Shown here: one piece after another, positions 13,759 to 21,139 of the stretch
Numbering within the stretch: the first letter of the stretch is position 1
How the letters are laid out: each line of letters starts with the position of its first letter
Assembly (NCBI GenBank): GCA_945901405.1
Contig: CAMDLH010000050.1
Coordinates: 1-36,309 of the forward strand
DNA from: Bordetella parapertussis
GTDB lineage: Bacteria; Pseudomonadota; Gammaproteobacteria; Burkholderiales; SG8-41
DNA: 36,309 nt
Direction: 5' to 3'
Translations under genes and position numbers: made by a program
Notes under the pieces: model-generated
The model's input: the letters and a program-made list of their open reading frames with translations, nothing else
What the model was told of the DNA's origin: nothing
Database searches by the model: none

Positions 13759-14661
13759 GTGGCAAAATCCGAGTTCAAGAAAATCCGCAAGCTGGTCGAA
13801 CCGTACCGCATCACCAACGGCAGAAAGTTCCGCCTAAAGGATATCGATCCGGGCGACACCGGCGGCCTCAAATCCGAATTCAAGGGCGAGGCGAAGGAAC
13901 TGCTCGCGCGCGGCGTCGATCTGCTCACTGACGAGCAGGCGCGCCTTTACGCGCAGGATCGATGGGGCGTGCTGCTGATATTTCAGGCGATGGATGCGGC
14001 GGGCAAGGACGGCACCATCAAACATGTGACCTCCGGCATCGATCCGCAGGGCATGCAGGTCTATTCGTTCAAGGCACCGTCCAGCGAGGAACTCGATCAC
14101 GATTTCATGTGGCGCTGCATGAAGGCGCTGCCCGAGCGCGGGCGCATAGGCGTGTTCAACCGCTCGTATTACGAGGAGGTGCTGGCGGTGCGCGTGCACG
14201 AAGCCTTCCTGATGAAGCAAAAACTGCCGCGCGAACTCATCAGCAAAAAAATCTGGGACGAGCGGTATCAGGACATCCGTTCCATCGAGCGCTATCTGTC
14301 GCGTAACGGCTACCTGATACTCAAGTTCTTTCTGCACGTGTCGAAGAAGGAACAGAAGAAGCGTTTCATGGAGCGCCTCGATCTGCCGGAGAAGAACTGG
14401 AAGTTCTCCGCCACCGACGCGCGCGAGCGCCAGTACTGGGATTCGTACATGGAATGCTTCGAGGAAATGATCCGCAATACCGCAACCGACTACGCGCCGT
14501 GGTATGTGATCCCCGCCGACAACAAGTGGTTCACGCGGCTGGCGGTATCGGATGCCATCATCGACGCCATGGAAAATCTCGAACTGAAATTCCCGAAAAT
14601 CGACGACGCGAAGAAAAAGGAACTTGCGGAAGCGCGCAAGGTGCTGATGCAAGAGAAATAG
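13759..14661 (+). CDS. ppk2: PPK2-family polyphosphate:nucleotide phosphotransferase
   Basis: This 300-aa P-loop protein shows Walker A QAMDAAGKDGTIKHV (residues 76-90), the PQGMQVYSFKAPSSEELDHDF lid segment and the Walker B-like GVFNRSYYEEVL, then KFFLHVSKKEQKKRF and the APWYVIPADNKWF block. PPK2 enzymes transfer phosphate between polyphosphate and nucleoside mono- or diphosphates in the cytoplasm; this single-domain form resembles the class used mainly to phosphorylate nucleotides. Start is GTG at 13759 with AAAGGA about 8 nt upstream. The C-terminus is Lys-rich. The gene stands alone, with about 190 bp before the next gene. Confidence 0.92.
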   Translation: MAKSEFKKIRKLVEPYRITNGRKFRLKDIDPGDTGGLKSEFKGEAKELLARGVDLLTDEQARLYAQDRWGVLLIFQAMDAAGKDGTIKHVTSGIDPQGMQVYSFKAPSSEELDHDFMWRCMKALPERGRIGVFNRSYYEEVLAVRVHEAFLMKQKLPRELISKKIWDERYQDIRSIERYLSRNGYLILKFFLHVSKKEQKKRFMERLDLPEKNWKFSATDARERQYWDSYMECFEEMIRNTATDYAPWYVIPADNKWFTRLAVSDAIIDAMENLELKFPKIDDAKKKELAEARKVLMQEK

Positions 14662-14854
14662 CGCCGAGTCGAGTGCCGGCTCGCAATCGATGCCGTGCGG
14701 GCGCGAGGCGTTCATGGAGCTTGCAAATGACGGCAGCCGGGGAGGCGTTGACCGCCCATGCCCTTCAAGGGTATCGTGACCGTTGTATCGCCGCAGGCAG
14801 CCGCAAGGATTTACCGATTAGCCGTCCGAGGCGGCGCCAGGAGACACGATTACC

Positions 14855-15193
14855 ATGATAGACGAAGCAGTATTGTCCGAGTTAAAGGCGTCCCTCGGCG
14901 ACGACGATGGCGTGATGAAGCAGTTGATCGACATGTACCTCACCGACGCACCGAAACTCGTGGGCAATGCAAAAGACGCGCTGGCCAAGAGCGACAAGGA
15001 AATACTCGCACGCTCGGCGCACTCGCTCAAATCCACCAGCGCAACCATGGGTGCGATGAAGGTATCCGTTGCCGCGAAAGAGCTCGAAACGCTGGCAAGG
15101 GCGGGCAATTTCGCCGCATCCGCCGGTGTGCTGAGCCGGCTCGAAACCGAACTCGCAGGCGCGCTTGACGCGCTCAGGAATAAATCCCCCTGA
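14855..15193 (+). CDS. HPt-domain histidine phosphotransfer protein
   Basis: This 112-aa, all-helical protein is a single HPt domain. The phospho-acceptor motif AHSLKSTSATMGA places His56 in a four-helix bundle, followed by KELETLARAG. HPt proteins relay phosphate between hybrid histidine kinases and response regulators. No kinase or regulator is nearby, so it is an orphan here and its partner is unknown. AGGAG lies about 9 nt upstream of the ATG. The 193-bp gap before it (14662-14854) shows no convincing gene. Confidence 0.85.
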   Translation: MIDEAVLSELKASLGDDDGVMKQLIDMYLTDAPKLVGNAKDALAKSDKEILARSAHSLKSTSATMGAMKVSVAAKELETLARAGNFAASAGVLSRLETELAGALDALRNKSP

Positions 15194-15258
15194 CGGCGTG
15201 GCGCGGATCGCGGGCCGACAAAGCATAGCGGCAAGGTCAGTGCGCCTTTCGTGTAAAT

Positions 15259-16176
15259 ATGAATAAAAACAATGAGTTACACACAGTCGGCGTAGTCGGC
15301 CTGGGCATCATGGGCGGCATGATGGCCGAGGCATTGTGCGCGGCGGGCTACAACGTTGTTGGTTACGATCCGTCGCCAGCCGCGCGCAAGCGCCTGCAAA
15401 AAGCCGGCGGCCTTGCGCTGGCCTCGACAACGGCGGTTGCTGCGGTTTCAGAAATCATCATCAGCTCGCTCGCCAAGCCGGCGGCATTGGACGACGCGGT
15501 GGCGAAAATCGCCGCCGCCAAACCAGACAAGCCGCGCGCGAAACGTATCGTCATCGAAACCAGCACGCTGACACTGGATGATAAAGAGCGCGCCCAAAAA
15601 GCGCTCGCGCGCGCCGGTGTACAAACGCTCGATTGCCCGATCAGCGGCACGGCCGTGCGCATGAAATCCGGCGGCTGGACCATCTTCGCCAGCGGGCCGG
15701 CGGCGGCGTACATACGCGCGCAGCCGGTGCTCGATGTGTTCACCAAGAACGTGCAATACGTCGGTGCCTACGGCAACGGCACCAGGATGAAATTCATCGC
15801 CAATCACATGGTCGCGATCTACAACGTGGCGGTGGCCGAGACCATGACCTTCGCCCGCAAGATGAAGCTCGATCCGCGTGAGGTGTGGAACCTGTTTTCC
15901 GACAGCCCCGTGCTTGGTAACGGCATCTTCAAACTGCGCGGCAAACTCATGGTCGAGCAAAACTACCTGCCCGCCACCATGAAAGTCGAAGTGTGGCAAA
16001 AAGACATGCAGGTCATCGGCGACATGGCGAAATCCGTCGATTGCCCGGTGCCGCTATTCACCGCCTGCGCGCCGATTTACACTACCGCGATGGCGCAGGG
16101 ATTGTCGCAGCACGATACGGCTTCGGTGTGCGAGGTGCTGGGAAGGATGGCGGGGTTGAAGGGACACGACAGGTGA
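15259..16176 (+). CDS. 3-hydroxyisobutyrate dehydrogenase-like NAD(P)-dependent beta-hydroxyacid dehydrogenase
   Basis: This 305-aa protein has the Rossmann motif VGVVGLGIMGGMMAE near the N-terminus, the substrate-binding block LDCPISGTAVRMKSGGWTIFASG (DAPVSGG equivalent) and the catalytic-lysine block GNGTRMKFIANHM, with Lys178. The second Asn of the usual KxxNN is His. The family oxidises beta-hydroxyacids such as 3-hydroxyisobutyrate, tartronate semialdehyde or related compounds; the exact substrate cannot be assigned. An upstream Shine-Dalgarno is weak. The following small gene begins 4 nt after its stop, so they may be co-transcribed. Confidence 0.87.
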   Translation: MNKNNELHTVGVVGLGIMGGMMAEALCAAGYNVVGYDPSPAARKRLQKAGGLALASTTAVAAVSEIIISSLAKPAALDDAVAKIAAAKPDKPRAKRIVIETSTLTLDDKERAQKALARAGVQTLDCPISGTAVRMKSGGWTIFASGPAAAYIRAQPVLDVFTKNVQYVGAYGNGTRMKFIANHMVAIYNVAVAETMTFARKMKLDPREVWNLFSDSPVLGNGIFKLRGKLMVEQNYLPATMKVEVWQKDMQVIGDMAKSVDCPVPLFTACAPIYTTAMAQGLSQHDTASVCEVLGRMAGLKGHDR

Positions 16177-16179
16177 CGC

Positions 16180-16506
16180 ATGGCTGAATACGGTGAATGG
16201 ACTCGTAAGGGCGCAACGCTAAGTGACGTAACCGCCAAGAAGGAATTCGGCGTGGATCAGGACTTCATTGTGAAGGGCATAAATGCCGGCAAACTGGAGT
16301 ACCGCGAGGGATCCGTATGGGGCAATCCCTACATCAGAGTCTTGCGCAGCCAACTTGAGCGTTACATCGCCGAAGAGCTTGGCACGGATCGTCTGCGGAA
16401 GGACAAGAACAAGACCGAGCTCAAAAAGATCAAGAAGGAAATTGCCGTCCTGAAAAAGAGATTGGGCGAACTTGAAGCTCAAAAGGCGGAGATTGAAAAG
16501 GGATAG
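16180..16506 (+). CDS. Small conserved hypothetical protein, DNA-binding-like head and coiled-coil tail
   Basis: This 108-aa protein is not assignable to a characterised family. Residues 12-66 (LSDVTAKKEFGVDQDFIVKG, then KLEYREGSVWGNPYIRVLRS) resemble an excisionase/MerR-like winged-helix segment, with a short recognition helix followed by a hairpin. Residues 70-107 are very rich in Lys and Glu with a heptad-like Leu/Ile spacing, predicting a coiled coil and dimerisation. It sits 4 nt after the dehydrogenase and 1 nt before a leader ORF of pssA, so it is probably part of the same transcript. Function unknown. Confidence 0.65.
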   Translation: MAEYGEWTRKGATLSDVTAKKEFGVDQDFIVKGINAGKLEYREGSVWGNPYIRVLRSQLERYIAEELGTDRLRKDKNKTELKKIKKEIAVLKKRLGELEAQKAEIEKG

Positions 16507-16507
16507 C

Positions 16508-16534
16508 ATGAACTACGCTATCCTGTGGCCATGA
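16508..16534 (+). CDS. Eight-codon leader ORF overlapping the pssA start
   Basis: AAAAGGGATAGC precedes ATG AAC TAC GCT ATC CTG TGG CCA TGA. The minigene starts 1 nt after the previous stop and its TGA overlaps the pssA ATG (16531-16533) in an ATGA arrangement. pssA itself has no clear Shine-Dalgarno, so re-initiation after this leader is a plausible way to start it. The sequence arrangement is seen; translation of the leader is inference. Confidence 0.3.
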   Translation: MNYAILWP

Positions 16535-17166
16535 CGATACCCAAGCCGGACAATCCGCCCAAACCCTTCTCCATGATCCGCGAGTTTCATCTCGCGGATT
16601 GGTTCACGCTCGCCAACGCGGCGTGCGGCACGGGGGCGATGTTCGCAATGATGACCTATCTGCAATCCGCCGATGTGGTGCATGTCTACATCGCGTGCGC
16701 GATGGTGCTGGCGGCGCTGGTGTTTGATGTGCTCGATGGGCGCATCGCGCGCTGGCGGCAAAAATCATCCGCCATGGGGCGCGAGCTTGATTCGCTGGCC
16801 GATGTGATTTCGTTCGGCGTCGCACCCGCGATGATCGCCTACGGCTGCGGCATGCAGGGTTTTTACGACCGCATCATCCTGGTGTTTTTCGTGGCCTGCG
16901 GCGTGTCGCGGCTGGCGCGCTACAACATCACCGCCGAGGCGCTGTCCGCGGGCGGCGACAAGGTGAAGTACTTCGAAGGCACGCCGATTCCGTCTTCGCT
17001 GCTGCTGGTGTTGATGTTGTTCGTGGCAGCCACGCAAGGCGCGCTGGGCGCATCGCTGTGGTTCGGCAAGGTTGAAATCGCGGGTCTCACGCTGCATCCG
17101 CTGGCGCTGCTGTTCGCGGTGTCCGGGTCGTTCATGGTGAGCCGCATCCGCATACCGAAGCTCTGA
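16531..17166 (+). CDS. pssA: CDP-diacylglycerol--serine O-phosphatidyltransferase
   Basis: This 211-aa integral membrane enzyme makes phosphatidylserine from CDP-diacylglycerol and serine, the precursor of phosphatidylethanolamine. The CDP-alcohol phosphotransferase signature DG(x)2AR(x)8G(x)3D(x)3D is perfect: D69, G70, A73, R74, G83, D87, D91. The flanking DSLADVISFGVAPA and RLARYNI blocks are those of PssA rather than of PgsA. About six hydrophobic segments are visible. The family start LADWFTLANAACG comes early, so ATG at 16531 fits; GTG at 16525 (adding Met-Ala) is an alternative. It ends upstream of a convergent gene, with an inverted repeat between them. Confidence 0.92.
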   Translation: MTIPKPDNPPKPFSMIREFHLADWFTLANAACGTGAMFAMMTYLQSADVVHVYIACAMVLAALVFDVLDGRIARWRQKSSAMGRELDSLADVISFGVAPAMIAYGCGMQGFYDRIILVFFVACGVSRLARYNITAEALSAGGDKVKYFEGTPIPSSLLLVLMLFVAATQGALGASLWFGKVEIAGLTLHPLALLFAVSGSFMVSRIRIPKL

Positions 17167-17177
17167 CGACATGTAGG

Positions 17178-17239
17178 AAGCGCAGCGTGCTCACGCGGTC
17201 TGTTGAGAGGGGTTCGTGGGCACGCTGCGCTTTGCCCAC
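17178..17239. repeat. Dispersed inverted repeat between convergent genes, possible bidirectional terminator
   Basis: AAGCGCAGCGTGC (17178-17190) and GCACGCTGCGCTT (17220-17232) are perfect 13-bp inverted arms. A second hairpin, GTGGGCA (17216-17222) with TGCCCAC (17233-17239), shares the right arm, so the two structures exclude each other. The core CGTGGGCACGCTGCGC followed by TTTGCCCACC is one I recognise as a common dispersed repeat in proteobacteria. Confidence 0.65.
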
Positions 17240-17257
17240 CCTGCGAGTTTCCCTAAC

Positions 17258-17674
17258 TCACCGTTTCTTCTGCTCCGCCTTGAACTCCGCCTCCAGCGCG
17301 GGCAGCGCTTCCTTCATCACGTGAAACGCGTCGAGCGACGCCGGCCCGCCGCAGTACAAAAACGAATGCATGCACAACTCGCGTAACTCGACCTTGCTCA
17401 AGCCGTTGCGCAGTGCGCCGCGCAGATGAACCTTGATTTCGTTGGGGCGATTGAGCGCGATGCATTGCGCCAGCGTGATGAGCGTGCGGTCGCGCAGCGA
17501 CAGGCCTGGGCGCGTCCACACGCTGCCCCACGCAAACTCGGTGGCGACTTCCTGAAACGGCATGCTGAATTCGTCGGCGTTCTTGAATGCGTTGCTGACG
17601 TAGTTCGCGCCCAGCACTTTGCTGCGCGTGGCGATGCCGGCCTTGAATGCCTTGCTGCGGATGGGTTTCTTCAT
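17258..17674 (-). CDS. Carboxymuconolactone decarboxylase (CMD) family protein
   Basis: This 138-aa helical protein carries the CMD core SLRDRTLITLAQCIALNRPNEI, then KVHLRGALRNGLSKVELRE and SFLYCGGPASLDAF. This matches PcaC-type gamma-carboxymuconolactone decarboxylases in layout. There is no AhpD-type CxxC pair, so peroxidase chemistry is unlikely. PcaC works in protocatechuate degradation, but no pca genes are nearby and many CMD homologues have other or unknown roles, so the family name is as far as I go. The gene lies 24 nt downstream of the alpha/beta hydrolase stop on the same strand; the two are probably one operon. Confidence 0.8.
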   Translation of the reverse strand: MKKPIRSKAFKAGIATRSKVLGANYVSNAFKNADEFSMPFQEVATEFAWGSVWTRPGLSLRDRTLITLAQCIALNRPNEIKVHLRGALRNGLSKVELRELCMHSFLYCGGPASLDAFHVMKEALPALEAEFKAEQKKR

Positions 17675-17698
17675 GGTTTATCTCGCTATTTTTTCTTG

Positions 17699-19732
17699 TT
17701 ACAGATCGTGTGAACGCGGCGTTTCTTCCGGCGCTTCGGTGTGGGCGACATTGGCCGCGGGGTCAAAGCGGCGGGCGATCTCCGCGCTCTTCGCCCGCGC
17801 GGCGAGGCGCTCGGCGTCTTCTTGCAGCAGTAGCCGCTCGGCGACGAGCTTCTGTGCGGCGTCCTCGACGCGCTTCACATAACCCGCATGCGAGCCGTAG
17901 CGCTCTTCGAGCGACGAGCGCGGGTCCTTCTTCGCTTCGCGCTCGGCGCGCGTGACGGCGAAGGGGAAGTAGCTGCCATCGCGGTCGCACAACTCGCCTT
18001 CGGGGAACGGGGTCTTGTAGAGATTCCAGCCGGTGTGCGTGGCCAGCGGCACGGCGATATCCGGCAGCCGTATGCCCGTGCGCTCATTGCCGTCGGCGTC
18101 GACCTGCGGCACGCGCGCGCCGTAGACTTTGCCGGCATCCACGTCGGGTTTGATCCAGTCGCGCAGCAGCTGGATGTCGTTCATGCCGGTGAATCGCTGA
18201 ATGCCGGGGATCGCCGGAAACCGCACTTGCGACGGCGTGACCAGCGTGCCGTCGGCGAGGCGTGGCGTGCGCGAGGCCGGCGGCGTTTTGCCTTCGGTGA
18301 CCCACTCGTCGAGCGCCACCAGCAGCGCGCGCAGCGCCGGGTTGGGGCTGTGCGGATTGCGCAGGTTGGCGCATGAGCCTGCCGTGGCGCGCATGCCGGC
18401 GGTGCCGCCGTGCTGCGTGCTGGCGAGCAGATACACGCGCGAGTTGGCGGGCAAGTCGATGTCGCGGCCGCCGAGCGGATCGGTGGTGAGCAGCGACGCA
18501 CCCTTTTGCCAGTATTCGGTGGAGGTGTTGGTCTCGATCAGCAGCGGGTCGAAGCCATCGTTGCGAAAGAGACCGCCGGTCTGGCCCGAATGCGGGTCGC
18601 TCATGCGCGCGGTGGAGAACGGAAACTGCGTTTCCGGGAAGGCGCGGTCTTCGTGCTGGGTGCTGGTGCGCACCGGCTGGCCGAATTCGTAGTTCATGAA
18701 CACACCGCCGGCGCCGGAGATGTGCGACATGACGCCATCGAACACCTTGCGCGCGGACTCATCCTGATTGAAGCCCTGGTGAATGAAATCGCGCAGAAAA
18801 CGCCCGCTCCACGAGCTGCCGTAGGCCAGCGTGAACCGGATGCCAGGGCGCGCGGGATTACCGGCGCTCTGGTCGCGGCGCAGATAAGAAACCAGATCGC
18901 GTACCGCGGCAAAGCCCACACCCAGCACCTTGGGGTTTTTTGCCGGGTAGTGGATTTCATAGAGCGTGCCCGGTTGTGGGTTCGTTCCTTCTGGGAGCAG
19001 CGCGATCTCGCGCGCGCTGACGAACTTCCAGCCGCTGGCGGGGATTTCCACGCGCGGGTCGGCCTCGGCGCGGCGCGCGGTGAGCCGGGCACGGGTTTGA
19101 TCGAGCGAGGCCGCCTCGTGGGTGAGCCGCAGTGTTTTCAAGGCGGGCGCGTTGCCGCTGGCCGGTGCGCGCACGCGCGTGTCGGCGACGATTTCATCGC
19201 GAATCACGCGTTCGATCGCGGCGCCGTTATTCGTGGCGAAAATCGTGGACAGCGCCATGCCGTTGTTGCCACGCGGCGCATCCGGGTCAAGACTGCTCCA
19301 CACCAGCGTGTAGCCGCGGCGCAGCAGCAGGCCATTGCCGGCATCCGCCAGCGTCTTCGGATCGTTGGATTCGGCCAGGGTCGCCGGCAGCACATCCATG
19401 AAGCGCGTGTGCATGCCTTTGCGGCCGCGATTGACCACGTCGTAGAGAATCTTGCCGTTGCCGCGCGCGGCGTCCACAGGCCGCAGCATGAAAAACTCGG
19501 CTTCGTATTCGACGCGGCCCGCTGCGTTGCGCGGCGCTTTATCGATATTGACGATGACCTTGTTGCGCGCATCGGCGGGATCAAGCGCGCCCTTGAACGT
19601 GCCGCGCACGCGTTCATACGCGCCGGTGGCGCCGAAGGCCGCGCCATCGGCGAAGGGTTCAACCGCGACGATGTTGATTTCAGTGAGCATGGCGGAAGCC
19701 GAAATAGCGTGCAGCGCCAGCAGCACCGACAC
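17699..19732 (-). CDS. Secreted alpha/beta-hydrolase domain protein (large, Abhydrolase_10-like)
   Basis: This protein of about 677 aa resembles the poorly characterised large alpha/beta-hydrolase-domain proteins. The nucleophile elbow is probably in TLAYGSSWSGRFLRDFIHQGFN (SxSGR type), followed by FDGVMSHISGAGG and YLLASTQHGG. ILYDVVNRGRKGM and YEAEFFMLRP near the N-terminus also fit. The start is uncertain: GTG at 19732 is the earliest standard start in frame and gives a short hydrophobic leader VSVLLALHAISASA; the open frame continues to about 19772 with RASRLTFG, which would make a better signal peptide but has no ATG, GTG or TTG. A candidate promoter lies at 19787-19815. Substrate unknown; an exported esterase or amidase is the best guess. 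Confidence 0.8.
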   Translation of the reverse strand: MSVLLALHAISASAMLTEINIVAVEPFADGAAFGATGAYERVRGTFKGALDPADARNKVIVNIDKAPRNAAGRVEYEAEFFMLRPVDAARGNGKILYDVVNRGRKGMHTRFMDVLPATLAESNDPKTLADAGNGLLLRRGYTLVWSSLDPDAPRGNNGMALSTIFATNNGAAIERVIRDEIVADTRVRAPASGNAPALKTLRLTHEAASLDQTRARLTARRAEADPRVEIPASGWKFVSAREIALLPEGTNPQPGTLYEIHYPAKNPKVLGVGFAAVRDLVSYLRRDQSAGNPARPGIRFTLAYGSSWSGRFLRDFIHQGFNQDESARKVFDGVMSHISGAGGVFMNYEFGQPVRTSTQHEDRAFPETQFPFSTARMSDPHSGQTGGLFRNDGFDPLLIETNTSTEYWQKGASLLTTDPLGGRDIDLPANSRVYLLASTQHGGTAGMRATAGSCANLRNPHSPNPALRALLVALDEWVTEGKTPPASRTPRLADGTLVTPSQVRFPAIPGIQRFTGMNDIQLLRDWIKPDVDAGKVYGARVPQVDADGNERTGIRLPDIAVPLATHTGWNLYKTPFPEGELCDRDGSYFPFAVTRAEREAKKDPRSSLEERYGSHAGYVKRVEDAAQKLVAERLLLQEDAERLAARAKSAEIARRFDPAANVAHTEAPEETPRSHDL

Positions 19733-19786
19733 GCCAAAAGTTAGTCGCGAAGCGCGTATATACGTAACTCATTGTTAAATAACGAT

Positions 19787-19815
19787 ATTTTGTGATGTTG
19801 TTGTGAGAAGGTGAA
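19787..19815 (-). promoter_or_regulatory. Candidate sigma-70 promoter for the alpha/beta hydrolase gene
   Basis: On the minus strand TTCACC (19815-19810, -35) and CAAAAT (19792-19787, -10) are 17 nt apart, each matching 4 of 6 consensus bases, about 55 nt upstream of the GTG at 19732. The region is AT-rich compared with its neighbours. Confidence 0.35.
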
Positions 19816-19816
19816 C

Positions 19817-19840
19817 GTAGCTTTACACAACTTTACGTAG
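19817..19840. promoter_or_regulatory. Tandem CTTTAC repeats, candidate activator site
   Basis: GTAG-CTTTAC-ACAA-CTTTAC-GTAG contains two CTTTAC units with a 10-nt period, flanked by GTAG on both sides. It lies directly upstream of the candidate -35 of the minus-strand hydrolase gene, the expected place for an activator. The remainder of the 427-bp divergent gap (19733-20159) has no gene I can support. Confidence 0.3.
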
Positions 19841-20159
19841 TCTACAAATGCCGCTTACGTTTGACCTGGATACTGGCCAGCATCGGGGAATGGTTCCCGT
19901 GAATCAATTGCGTCAGGAGAACATAATCATCAACGCCACTCATCATACGAATAACTCGCATTCAATAGCGCGTGTTTTCGTGGCACAGGATTTCTAGCGT
20001 TAAGCGCGCCGAAGATCGCGCAGTGGCGTGGCGCAGACGCGCGTGCCGAGGGCATGTGCATGCGCGTGGAACCGCGCCGCCAAATTGCTGCCATCGCTAT
20101 AATCCTCTCCACCGGACGCAGCAAAACTTTCGCGCGTGTCCGTGCCGACGGAGATTATT

Positions 20160-21131
20160 TTGCTGCCACGCCTCGCGCCGTTACTGTCCGCCGCCGCGCT
20201 CTGCCTGAGTGCGGCCGCCGCGGCACAATCGTATCCGTCAAAACCAGTGCGCGTCGTTCTCGCCTCCGGCGCCGGCGGCTCGGTAGACGGTCTCACACGT
20301 TTGTTTGCACGAAAATTGACGGACACGCTGGGCCAGCCGTATGTGGTTGAAAACCGTCCGGGTGGCGGCGGCATTCCGGGTTTTACCTACGTTGCAAAAT
20401 CACCGCCGGACGGCCACACGCTGCTTGCGGTCGGTCTCACGTTTACTTCGTCGTTTGCCTTGCGCGCCGATGTGGCGATAGATCCGATCCGCGATTTTGC
20501 GCCGATTTCGCTGTTGACCCGTTCGCCTTGGCTGCTGCTTACGAATCCGTCGGTGCCCGCGAAATCCGTGGGTGAGTTGATTGCGCTGGCGAAGGCGCGC
20601 CCCGGTGTGCTGAACTTCGCCGGCGGCGGACTGGGCGCGGGCACGCATCTGCTCGCGGTGTGGTTCTTTCAAGCCACGAATATCAAGGCCGCTTACATCC
20701 CCTACGCCAGCGGCGGCACGGCGCAATCGACCATCGATACCGTGGCCGGGCGTGCCGATGCGACCATCGTCACTTATTTTTCCGCGAAGCCGTTTCTTGC
20801 CAACGGACGGCTGCGCGCGCTGGGCATCAGTTCGGCGCAGCCGTCGAAGCTGCTGCCCGATCTGCCGACCATCGCGGCGCAAGGCGTGCCTGGATTTGAG
20901 ACCTACACGTTTAACGGTTTCGTCGGCGTAACCGGCACGCCACCTGCCGTGCTCGGCAAATTGAGCCAGGAGCTTGCGTCGATCGCCAAGCTACGCGAGG
21001 TGCAGGATCGCATCGTCGATGACGCGGGCGAGCCGGTGGGCAGCACGCCGGAGGGGTTCCGGCAATTTATCCAGAACGAAGTGACGCACTGGCGGCGTCT
21101 GGCTAGACAGGCCGGCATCAAATTGGATTAA
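20160..21131 (+). CDS. Bug-family periplasmic solute receptor
   Basis: This 323-aa receptor has the signal peptide LLPRLAPLLSAAALCLSAAAAA, then QSYPSKPVRVVLASGAGGS, YVVENRPGGGGIPG, DGHTLLAVG, TNPSVPAKSVGELIALAKA, YIPYASGGTAQSTIDTVAG and the C-terminal FIQNEVTHWRRLARQAGIKLD. The PGG loop is changed to GAGGS, so ligand contacts may differ from those of its neighbours. TTG at 20160 is preferred because GGAG lies 6 nt upstream (20150-20153) and a good signal peptide begins there; a GTG at 20136 in the same frame would add 8 residues. The OYE-like gene starts 8 nt after the stop, so the two are likely co-transcribed. Confidence 0.88.
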   Translation: MLPRLAPLLSAAALCLSAAAAAQSYPSKPVRVVLASGAGGSVDGLTRLFARKLTDTLGQPYVVENRPGGGGIPGFTYVAKSPPDGHTLLAVGLTFTSSFALRADVAIDPIRDFAPISLLTRSPWLLLTNPSVPAKSVGELIALAKARPGVLNFAGGGLGAGTHLLAVWFFQATNIKAAYIPYASGGTAQSTIDTVAGRADATIVTYFSAKPFLANGRLRALGISSAQPSKLLPDLPTIAAQGVPGFETYTFNGFVGVTGTPPAVLGKLSQELASIAKLREVQDRIVDDAGEPVGSTPEGFRQFIQNEVTHWRRLARQAGIKLD

Positions 21132-21139
21132 CGACAAAA

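Noticed and set aside
14662..14854. Short frames between ppk2 and the HPt gene
   Set aside because: No ribosome site, no recognizable product and no conserved composition.
18410..19744. Plus-strand open frame of 444 codons opposite the alpha/beta hydrolase
   Set aside because: The minus-strand frame has clear hydrolase motifs; the plus-strand product is compositionally odd and matches nothing.
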